Shown here piece by piece: positions 55,286 to 62,000 of a DNA stretch of 64,000 nt; position 1 is the first letter of the stretch, and every line of letters begins with the position of its first letter. The translations under genes and the position numbers were made by a program. The notes under the pieces were generated by a model, which saw nothing but the letters and a program-made list of their open reading frames with translations, was not told the origin of the DNA and did not search any database. This stretch comes from Cellvibrio sp. 79 (GTDB lineage Bacteria; Pseudomonadota; Gammaproteobacteria; Pseudomonadales; Cellvibrionaceae), in contig MVDH01000001.1 in NCBI GenBank assembly GCA_003056245.1, forward strand, positions 1,736,716-1,800,715, given 5' to 3'.

Positions 55286-55764
55286 GGGGGGCCTTATGTT
55301 GGTGGCGTTTTTATTGTGTGGTGTAACTAGTAATTGAGCTTTTCTGCAAACAAGTCTCCATATAGTCAATGTTGTCATAAGGTGTTGATGGTGTAAATTA
55401 GCTGGAAATCCAACGGTGGTCGCCCACGCCTGATTTATAGGGAACTCGATTTATCTGCCTAACAAAAGTTGTATGGGCATGACATTTCTTAACGAAATTT
55501 AGCCATCGATGAGTCACTTAAATTGATGCATCACAAGTAGCCAGTTGTGTGTTTGATGCTGTTTCATGTTTGGCAGGATGGATTGTTTGTAGAGTTTCGC
55601 CTGCGTCGATTGTGAATGGGGTGGCCGGTAGATGGCAGCTAATAAGGACGCTTTGGTGCTGCGGTGAGTTAGAATAGAACTCCATCGCATGCACTAATTA
55701 AAAGGTACTGCTTGCAGTGCCTTTTTGCATTCCGGGTAATGACTAATTTGGGCGGAGTTACTGT
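55286..55764. other. pdxH upstream region, about 480 bp
   Basis: No gene is supported. The left part holds the promoter of the minus-strand dehydrogenase pair. An intrinsic-type terminator at 55700-55726 in the plus direction has no open reading frame ahead of it. Confidence 0.6.
55700..55726 (+). terminator. Orphan intrinsic terminator (sRNA end or pdxH leader attenuator)
   Basis: AAAAGG (55700-55705) and ACTG (55707-55710), loop CTTG, CAGT (55715-55718) and CCTTTT (55720-55725) form a stem with one T-G mismatch pair, followed by T. It points to a short transcript from this intergenic region or to attenuation before pdxH. Confidence 0.6.
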
Positions 55765-56409
55765 ATGGAATTAAAACTGGACGATTTTCGTCGCGAGTAC
55801 ACGCAAGGGGGGTTGGAGTTGGCGGATTTGGCCGCTAGTCCGTTTGAGCAATTTAATCGCTGGATGGAGCAAACCATCCAGTCGGGTATCCCTGATCCAA
55901 ACGCTATGACCATCGCCACGGTTGATGCGTCTGGCCAGCCTTCGCAACGAATTGTATTGCTCAAACACCTCGACGAAAAAGGTTTTGTGTTTTACACCAA
56001 TTTGAATAGCCGTAAGGCGCAGGATTTGAAAAGTAATCCTAAAATCAGTTTGCATTTCCCTTGGTATTTTTTGGAACGACAAGTAAAAGTTTGCGGCGTT
56101 GTTGAACAATTATCGACAGCGGAAGTGTTGAAGTATTTCGTTACTCGCCCGCGCGATAGCCAATTGGGGGCCTGGGCATCACAGCAAAGCAAACCTATTT
56201 CATCGCGTGCATTGTTGATGCAGCAATTTGAATCGATGAAAAATAAATTTGCCAAAGGTGAAGTACCTCTGCCGGATTTTTGGGGAGGTTTCCGTGTAAA
56301 GCCGCATCAAATAGAATTCTGGCAAGGCGGTGCTGCGCGTTTGCATGATCGCTTTGAGTACAACTTGCAACAAAATGGTTCCTGGCTAATTCAACGCCTT
56401 GAACCGTGA
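55765..56409 (+). CDS. pdxH: Pyridoxamine 5'-phosphate oxidase
   Basis: PdxH oxidises pyridoxine/pyridoxamine 5'-phosphate to pyridoxal 5'-phosphate with FMN. The 214-residue product matches the family: [71 protein letters not shown] and the C-terminal [18 protein letters not shown] 55765 is preceded by GGGCGGAG. A short inverted repeat element follows the gene. Confidence 0.97.
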   Translation: MELKLDDFRREYTQGGLELADLAASPFEQFNRWMEQTIQSGIPDPNAMTIATVDASGQPSQRIVLLKHLDEKGFVFYTNLNSRKAQDLKSNPKISLHFPWYFLERQVKVCGVVEQLSTAEVLKYFVTRPRDSQLGAWASQQSKPISSRALLMQQFESMKNKFAKGEVPLPDFWGGFRVKPHQIEFWQGGAARLHDRFEYNLQQNGSWLIQRLEP

Positions 56410-56424
56410 TGCCGCACTAACGTA

Positions 56425-56470
56425 GGTTGGGTTAGGTGCGAGTACAACGAGCATCGTAACCTAACTGCGT
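56425..56470. repeat. Short intergenic inverted repeat downstream of pdxH
   Basis: GTTAGGT (56431-56437) and ACCTAAC (56459-56465) bracket a 21-nt loop, within a stretch beginning GTAGGTTGGG. Similar GTAGGTTGGGTTA elements are common dispersed repeats in many bacterial genomes; only one copy is seen in this window. Confidence 0.5.
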
Positions 56471-56513
56471 AACGCGGAACTCTATTCAATAAGTCATCGC
56501 TAATTCGTAAACA

Positions 56514-57500
56514 ATGAAATATATAACCACCAAAAATCCCGGCGATGCTTCACAGTTATTTATTGATGAGGCCGAAACTCCAACCGTTAAATCGAGCGAG
56601 GTTTTAATTCGTGTTTACGCCGCCGGTATTAATCGTCCTGATATTTTGCAACGCCAGGGATTGTATCCTCCGCCGGCAAATGCATCCCCAATTCTGGGTC
56701 TGGAAATAGCAGGTGAAATTATTGCTTGTGGCGAACAGGTAAAACGCTGGCGCATTGGCGATAAGGTGTGCGCCCTGGTCAATGGTGGCGGTTATGCTGA
56801 ATATGCTGTTGCACCAGCGAGCCAGTGCTTACCGATTCCGGAGAGTTTTTCTTATGTTGAAGCTGCCGCATTACCGGAAACTTTTTTTACTGTATGGCAC
56901 AACTTGTTTCAGCGCGCACAATTAAAAGCGGGTGAAATATTATTGGTTCACGGCGGAGCCAGCGGCATAGGCACCAGCGCAATTCAATTAACAAAGGCGT
57001 TTAACGTCAATGTAATTGCAACGGCGGGCTCAGCGGAAAAATGCGAGGCAATTACCAAACTCGGTGCCACTGCGATTAATTATCGCGAACAGGATTTTGT
57101 CGCAGAGGTAAAAGCATTAACCGCAGGGCAGGGTGCTAATGTGATTCTGGATATGGTGGGTGGTGATTATATCCAGCGCAACTTTTCTGCTGCTGCAAAA
57201 GAGGGGCGGATCGTAAATATCGCTTTTTTAAATGGCAGTAAAGTTGACATTGATTTAATGCCGCTGATGTTGAAACGTTTAACCCTGACTGGATCTACTT
57301 TGCGCGCGCAATCCGTTGATACCAAAGCAGGCATCGCAAAAGAATTGGAAGAACAGGTCTGGCCATTATTAAATTCGAAAAAAATCAAACCGATAATTGA
57401 TTCAATCTTTCCATTTACTGACGTGGTAAAAGCGCATGAATTGATGGAGTCGAATCAGCATATTGGAAAAATAATCCTGGATTTTAATACCACGCTTTGA
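56514..57500 (+). CDS. NAD(P)H quinone oxidoreductase (zinc-free MDR family)
   Basis: The 328-residue protein belongs to the medium-chain reductase family without catalytic zinc (PIG3/QOR type). The N-terminal half contains VLIRVYAAGINRPDILQRQG and PPPANASPILGLEIAGEI. The NADPH-binding site is LVHGGASGIGTSAIQLTKAF. It is followed at 13 bases by the CoA transferase gene and probably transcribed with it, DUF1653 and tadA. Confidence 0.92.
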   Translation: MKYITTKNPGDASQLFIDEAETPTVKSSEVLIRVYAAGINRPDILQRQGLYPPPANASPILGLEIAGEIIACGEQVKRWRIGDKVCALVNGGGYAEYAVAPASQCLPIPESFSYVEAAALPETFFTVWHNLFQRAQLKAGEILLVHGGASGIGTSAIQLTKAFNVNVIATAGSAEKCEAITKLGATAINYREQDFVAEVKALTAGQGANVILDMVGGDYIQRNFSAAAKEGRIVNIAFLNGSKVDIDLMPLMLKRLTLTGSTLRAQSVDTKAGIAKELEEQVWPLLNSKKIKPIIDSIFPFTDVVKAHELMESNQHIGKIILDFNTTL

Positions 57501-57513
57501 AAAGAGAATTGTT

Positions 57514-58713
57514 ATGAGTAATACACGTCGCCCACTTGATGGTATTCGCGTTATTGAAATTGGCCAATTGCTTGCAGGGCCTTTTGCTGGTTGTATGCTC
57601 GGTTATTTCGGTGCTGAAGTCATAAAAATTGAACCACCGGAAGGTGATCCTATTCGCGGCTGGCGTGTACTGGAAAACGGCACATCGCATTGGTGGCGGA
57701 GTATCGGACGCAATAAAAAAAGCATTACACTGGATTTAAAAAACGCGGAATCCCAACAAATTGCGCGGCAATTAATTGATAAAGCGGATATTGTTATTGA
57801 AAATTTTCGCCCCGGTGTTATGGAAAGCTGGGGGCTTGGTCCGGAAGAAATTAAAAAAACCAATCCTGGAATTATTTATGCGCGCATCTCTGGTTATGGG
57901 CAATCCGGCCCTTATGCCAGTAAACCCGGTTTCGCTTCTGTGTGCGAAGGGATGAGTGGCTTTCGTTATGTGAATGGGTTTCCTGACCAGGCACCGGTGC
58001 GCCCCAATTTAAGCATTGGCGATACTATTTCCGGTATCCATGCCGCATTGGGTATTGTATTGGCATTGCTGGAGCGCGAACGTAATACTGGCGGCGCAGG
58101 GCAGGTTGTTGACGTTGCGCTTTATGAATCCATGTTTAACTTGATGGAAGCGGTTGTGCCGGAGTTTTCCGGTGCTGGAGTTATTCGTGAGCCATCGGGA
58201 ACAACAGTCACTGGTATTGTTCCTACCAATACCTATCGATGCAAAAATGGAAAGTATGTAGTCGTTGGAGGTAATGGCGATTCAATTTTCCAGCGGTTGA
58301 TGGAAGTGGCTGGTCATCCCGAAATGGCGCGCGATCCACGTATGGCCAATAATGCGGGGCGCGTGCAGCACGAGTTGGAAATTGATAATGCACTCGCCGC
58401 CTGGTGTATGAGCAAACACTCTGATGAAATTTTGCAACTGCTCGAAACAGCACGCGTGCCTGCTGGCCCTATTTATAATGTGCAGGATATGTTTGCAGAC
58501 GAACACTTTAACGCACGCGGTATGTTTGAAGAGGTAGAGATTAATGGCAAGCCATTGAAGATTCCTGCAATCCTGCCAAAGCTTTCTGATACACCGGGCC
58601 GTACAGATTGGCCGGGTGGGAATATCGGTAGCCATACACAGGAAATTTTGGAATCTGTATTGAATTTGTCGCCGGAAAAAATCCAGGAATTAAAAATTGC
58701 AGGTGTAATTTAA
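57514..58713 (+). CDS. CaiB/BaiF family CoA-transferase
   Basis: Class III CoA-transferases move CoA between organic acids. The 399-residue product has the family opening PLDGIRVIEIGQLLAGPFAG followed by GAEVIKIEPPEGDPIR. It also has KKSITLDLKN, VIENFRPGVMESWGLG and the active-site Asp region VVDVALYESMFNLMEAV. The substrate pair cannot be read from sequence. ATG 57514 is preceded by AAAGAGAA. The stop codon directly abuts the DUF1653 start. Confidence 0.94.
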   Translation: MSNTRRPLDGIRVIEIGQLLAGPFAGCMLGYFGAEVIKIEPPEGDPIRGWRVLENGTSHWWRSIGRNKKSITLDLKNAESQQIARQLIDKADIVIENFRPGVMESWGLGPEEIKKTNPGIIYARISGYGQSGPYASKPGFASVCEGMSGFRYVNGFPDQAPVRPNLSIGDTISGIHAALGIVLALLERERNTGGAGQVVDVALYESMFNLMEAVVPEFSGAGVIREPSGTTVTGIVPTNTYRCKNGKYVVVGGNGDSIFQRLMEVAGHPEMARDPRMANNAGRVQHELEIDNALAAWCMSKHSDEILQLLETARVPAGPIYNVQDMFADEHFNARGMFEEVEINGKPLKIPAILPKLSDTPGRTDWPGGNIGSHTQEILESVLNLSPEKIQELKIAGVI

Positions 58714-58983
58714 ATGAGTCTTAAAGCGGGTTTGTACCGTCACTATAAAGGTAAAGATTATTTTGTATTCCAGGTGGCGCTACACAGTGAAACTGATGAG
58801 CCTTATGTTATCTATCGTTACTTATACGATGATTATGGATGGTCTGTACGACCTTTGGATTTATTTACCAACACTGTGGAGATTGCCGGTGAAACTATTC
58901 CGCGTTTTCGTTTGGTGCGTGAACTAACGGCAATAGAACAGGTAAATTATTTGGCCCCGGTTGTGCGTGAGATAAATTCGTGA
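58714..58983 (+). CDS. DUF1653 family protein
   Basis: This 89-residue protein has the DUF1653 signature: GLYRHYKGKDYFVFQVALHS, ETDEPYVIYRYLYDDYGWSV and RPLDLF, with a final PRFRLV. The domain's function is unknown. Its ATG directly follows the CoA-transferase stop, and its TGA overlaps the tadA GTG by four bases. So it is translated within a tight operon. Confidence 0.92.
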   Translation: MSLKAGLYRHYKGKDYFVFQVALHSETDEPYVIYRYLYDDYGWSVRPLDLFTNTVEIAGETIPRFRLVRELTAIEQVNYLAPVVREINS

Positions 58984-59507
58984 GTAATGAGGAACAGCAA
59001 AATATCTCCGTTTCATCAGTAACATTTTCTACTGATGATATTCGCTGGATGGAATATGCAATTAATCTGGCAGAAAAAGGCAAGGCGCTTGGTGAGGTTC
59101 CAGTAGGAGCTGTGATTGTTAAAGAGGGAACAATACTCGGTGAAGGTTTTAACCAACCGATTACCGCGTGTGACCCTACTGCGCACGCGGAAATTGTTGC
59201 ATTACGACAAGCCGCCAATCATGTACAAAATTATCGTCTGGTTGATTCTACGATTTATGTAACGCTGGAACCGTGCACTATGTGTGTCGGAGCTTTGGTT
59301 CATGCGCGCATTGCGCGTTTGGTTTTTGGCACGACTGAACCCAAAGCGGGGGCGGTAGTAAGTAAATCGCAGCTATTGGTTAGCGATTACTTCAATCATC
59401 GTGTTGAATATTCCAGTGGTTTACTCGCAACACAATGTCAGCATCAGCTCAGTAATTTTTTTGCAATGCGACGCGAGCAAAAGCGCAATGAAAAGAAAAA
59501 TAATTAA
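58980..59507 (+). CDS. tadA: tRNA-specific adenosine deaminase TadA
   Basis: TadA deaminates A34 of tRNA-Arg(ACG) to inosine. The 175-residue product starts at GTG 58980, overlapping the previous stop. The zinc site is HAE at residues 69-71 (with catalytic Glu71) and PCTMC at 98-102. GEVPVGAVIVKEGTILGEGFN and HARIARLVFGTTEPKAGAV are typical. The N-terminal extension of about 20 residues and the Lys-rich C-terminus are not conserved parts. Confidence 0.96.
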   Translation: MSNEEQQNISVSSVTFSTDDIRWMEYAINLAEKGKALGEVPVGAVIVKEGTILGEGFNQPITACDPTAHAEIVALRQAANHVQNYRLVDSTIYVTLEPCTMCVGALVHARIARLVFGTTEPKAGAVVSKSQLLVSDYFNHRVEYSSGLLATQCQHQLSNFFAMRREQKRNEKKNN

Positions 59508-59538
59508 TTGCGATTAATAGAAATTTTCATTTGGAGTA

Positions 59539-59571
59539 TTTTCCCTTTTCCCTTTTCCCTTTTCCCTTTTC
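59539..59571 (+). repeat. Heptanucleotide tandem repeat (TTTTCCC), about 4.7 copies
   Basis: TTTTCCC repeats at 59539-59566 in four exact copies, followed by TTTTC. It lies between tadA and a possible small gene at 59658. The unit is seven bases, so copy number would shift any frame crossing it, but no gene does. Confidence 0.9.
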
Positions 59572-59657
59572 TTGCATTCCTAATGCGCAACAGATTTATC
59601 TTATTGATCTGAGTGTTTTCCTGATTTGATGGTTTTGGCGCCTGAATTATTAAAATT

Positions 59658-59912
59658 GTGAACCTTTTCCAAAAGCTTTTTGATGATTATGCGCCAAAGG
59701 GGCTGGAAAATTATTTTCAGTATGAGATACTATCAACCAATAAGAAGAAAATAATTTACAATCCGAAAAAGCCAGTTTTTAGTTATAAGAAAAAAGCGCA
59801 CAACAAAATACAACAACAGCGCACCGCCACTACAAAAAAGCCAAAAACAAGAACTACTAAATTCAAATTATTGATTTTATTAATATTTTTCTGTTTTACC
59901 ACCCAGTTGTAA
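59658..59912 (+). CDS. Possible small Lys-rich membrane-tail protein
   Basis: An 84-codon frame with GTG start and no good ribosome site. The N-terminus (NLFQKLFDDYAPKGLENYFQ) looks protein-like, the middle is very rich in Lys, Thr and Gln, and the C-terminus is a hydrophobic helix (FKLLILLIFFCFTTQL). It could be a tail-anchored protein or a chance frame in AT-rich DNA. I recognise no family. Confidence 0.35.
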   Translation: MNLFQKLFDDYAPKGLENYFQYEILSTNKKKIIYNPKKPVFSYKKKAHNKIQQQRTATTKKPKTRTTKFKLLILLIFFCFTTQL

Positions 59913-60031
59913 TTGATTTGCTGTGTTTTTGCGCTGCCAGAATGCGATTTTGCACTGGTCAGTTACGCTTGCCTGCAAATCGTCGATTACACCTTTAAAA
60001 ACACAATCACAACAATAAAGGCGCGGACGAC

Positions 60032-60640
60032 ATGCTTAAAACCCTGATTGTTTATGCTCACTTATTGGCAGCTTGCGTTGCCGTGGGAGTTTTGTTGATT
60101 CAAGACTTGGCCTTGGCCAAATCAAAAGGATCGCGGCTTTCTGAAACGGCAATCAAGGAGCTGACTAAATCGGCAGACATTATGTTTATTGCCCTGGTGG
60201 TGTTGTGGATTTCGGGGTTGTCGCTGGTGCTGGTGGGATACATCGACAATCCGCAGCAGTATTTATTGAATGAAAAGCTATGGGCCAAATTCACCGTGGT
60301 TTCGGTGTTGACGTTAAACGGCATCGCCCTGCATTACTTCAGTTTCCCGCGCATGATTTCCAGTCGCGGCTTGCTGGGGCAACCGGCAATTGAACAAATT
60401 CTTATGGCGCTGACAGGTGCTGTTTCAACGGTTTCCTGGCTTTTCGCCTGTTATTTGGGCATCGCCCGCAACTGGAACTACACCGTCGATTACAGCTTTG
60501 TAATGTTTATTTATTCCGGTCTTCTGATTTGCGCATTCATTGTTGCGGGAGAAGTGTTGCGTGGTATGCGTAAAGGTTATGCAGATCCGCGTGCCCTGAG
60601 TGACCGCATGCCGATGAATGCCTCACGCAAATTTGATTAA
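60032..60640 (+). CDS. Integral membrane protein of unknown function
   Basis: The 202-residue protein has five predicted TM segments (TLIVYAHLLAACVAVGVLLI; FIALVVLWISGLSLVLVGYI; LWAKFTVVSVLTLNGIALHY; ALTGAVSTVSWLFACYLGIA; SFVMFIYSGLLICAFIVAGE). I do not assign a family. A His in TM1 and one in TM3 (HYFSFP) might bind haem or metal, but this is speculation. It lies upstream of, and co-directional with, the CBM2-YceI genes after a weak terminator. Confidence 0.78.
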   Translation: MLKTLIVYAHLLAACVAVGVLLIQDLALAKSKGSRLSETAIKELTKSADIMFIALVVLWISGLSLVLVGYIDNPQQYLLNEKLWAKFTVVSVLTLNGIALHYFSFPRMISSRGLLGQPAIEQILMALTGAVSTVSWLFACYLGIARNWNYTVDYSFVMFIYSGLLICAFIVAGEVLRGMRKGYADPRALSDRMPMNASRKFD

Positions 60641-60669
60641 GGATTTCCCTGTCACCTGTTTGGATATAC

Positions 60670-60692
60670 CCCGGACTATTGCCGGGTTTGTT
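60670..60692 (+). terminator. Weak terminator after the membrane protein gene
   Basis: CCCGG (60670-60674), loop ACTATTG, CCGGG (60682-60686), then TTTGTT. A five-pair GC stem with a short broken T tract. Confidence 0.4.
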
Positions 60693-60872
60693 GGACCCCC
60701 GCAGCAGGCGAGTTCCCGGTGCGGGATTGTTAGCTCTAGTCATTATTAAGAACGTCACTAAAACGAAAGTACTACCACGAAAGCCACTAGAAAAAAGTAA
60801 ATAACAATACTTTGGTAACAACCCTGTTAATCCCCGCCGATGCCAATCGGCTTCACCTTCGAGGAATGCACT

Positions 60873-61976
60873 ATGAGTAGCCTTAAAGCCTTTGCGAAGG
60901 ACCCTCGTCCGGCGGGTGCGCTAACGCGCTCCCTCTGTGCACTGGGGTTCTCTCTGGCTGTATCCGCGCTTTCCATTCAAGCCCAGGCCGCGTGTCTTTA
61001 CACGGTTACCGGTCAATGGACTAATGGATTCAGCGCCACCATTAAAGTCACCAATGACGGCACTACTGCCACTAACGGTTGGAATCTCGGTTGGCAGTAC
61101 GCTGGCGATAACCGTGTTACTGGTGGATGGGATGTAGCTCTGACTGGTACCAACCCTTACACCGCAAAAAACGCGGGATGGAACGGGACGATCCAGCCTA
61201 ATCAATCCGTTACTTTTGGCTTCCAGGGAACTAAAGGTGCAGCGGCAGCTGAGATTCCTGCGTTGACTGGCCCTTTATGTGGAGCTACTAACAGCTCGAG
61301 TGCACCGGCTAGCAGTTCATCACTGTCTAGCAGTTCTCGCTCATCAAGCAGTTCATCAGTGCTCCCAAGCAGCTCATCCATTCCGAGCAGCTCGGTCCGC
61401 TCCAGTAGCAGCAGTTCAGTACTCAGCTCATCATCTTCATCAGTACCTGTTACTGGTGGATGGACATTGAATACCACCGACTCTTACCTGAACTTTGCCA
61501 CTACCAAAAACACCAGCAACCTGGAAGTTCATAACTTCACCACTATCAGTGGCGATATCAATGCTTCTGGCGTTGCCACCCTGGCGATTGATCTGAATAG
61601 CGTGAATACCGGTGTGGCCCTGCGTGACCAGCGTATGCGCGATTTGTTGTTTGAAACAGCAACCAATCCAACTGCTACGGTGACAGTCACTGTACCGGCT
61701 AACTTGATTGCCAATTTAGCGGTTGGCCAAACAAGCCAGACGGACATTACCGCCAGCCTCAACCTGCATGGTGTGACTGCCAATATCACTACCAAAGTGT
61801 CTGTGCAGAAGCTGACTGCCTCGCGTGTAGTAGTGCAAAGCCTGCCACCGGTATTGGTGAAAGCCGAAACCTACGGCCTGACTGCCGGCGTTGAAGCGCT
61901 GCGTGTAGCGGTGAATATTGCTTCGATCAACGCCTCTGTCCCTGTGGACTTTGCGCTCGTCTATGACGCCCGTTAA
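60873..61976 (+). CDS. Secreted CBM2 - poly-Ser linker - YceI-like protein
   Basis: From ATG 60873, with GAGGAA upstream, this is a 367-residue secreted protein. A signal peptide ends near AQAA (residue 39-40). The CBM2 cellulose-binding domain spans Cys41-Cys136, a typical terminal disulfide. It has the three expected surface aromatics (Trp49, Trp86, Trp103). A Ser-rich linker covers about 139-191. A YceI-like domain follows (about 194-367: DSYLNFATTKNTSNLEVHNF, LRDQRMRDLLFE, LHGVTANIT). YceI domains bind polyisoprenoids such as ubiquinone. It resembles the Cbp2E-type proteins I recall from Cellvibrio japonicus. The next gene starts 24 bases later. Confidence 0.93.
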   Translation: MSSLKAFAKDPRPAGALTRSLCALGFSLAVSALSIQAQAACLYTVTGQWTNGFSATIKVTNDGTTATNGWNLGWQYAGDNRVTGGWDVALTGTNPYTAKNAGWNGTIQPNQSVTFGFQGTKGAAAAEIPALTGPLCGATNSSSAPASSSSLSSSSRSSSSSSVLPSSSSIPSSSVRSSSSSSVLSSSSSSVPVTGGWTLNTTDSYLNFATTKNTSNLEVHNFTTISGDINASGVATLAIDLNSVNTGVALRDQRMRDLLFETATNPTATVTVTVPANLIANLAVGQTSQTDITASLNLHGVTANITTKVSVQKLTASRVVVQSLPPVLVKAETYGLTAGVEALRVAVNIASINASVPVDFALVYDAR

Positions 61977-62000
61977 TTGGAAGCAGAGAGAGAACCTATC

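Noticed and set aside
60641-60872. Possible c-di-GMP (GEMM) riboswitch upstream of the CBM2-YceI genes
   Set aside because: I looked for the conserved core of the class I riboswitch because c-di-GMP genes are present; the expected conserved bases are not there. Only weak GC hairpins are seen.
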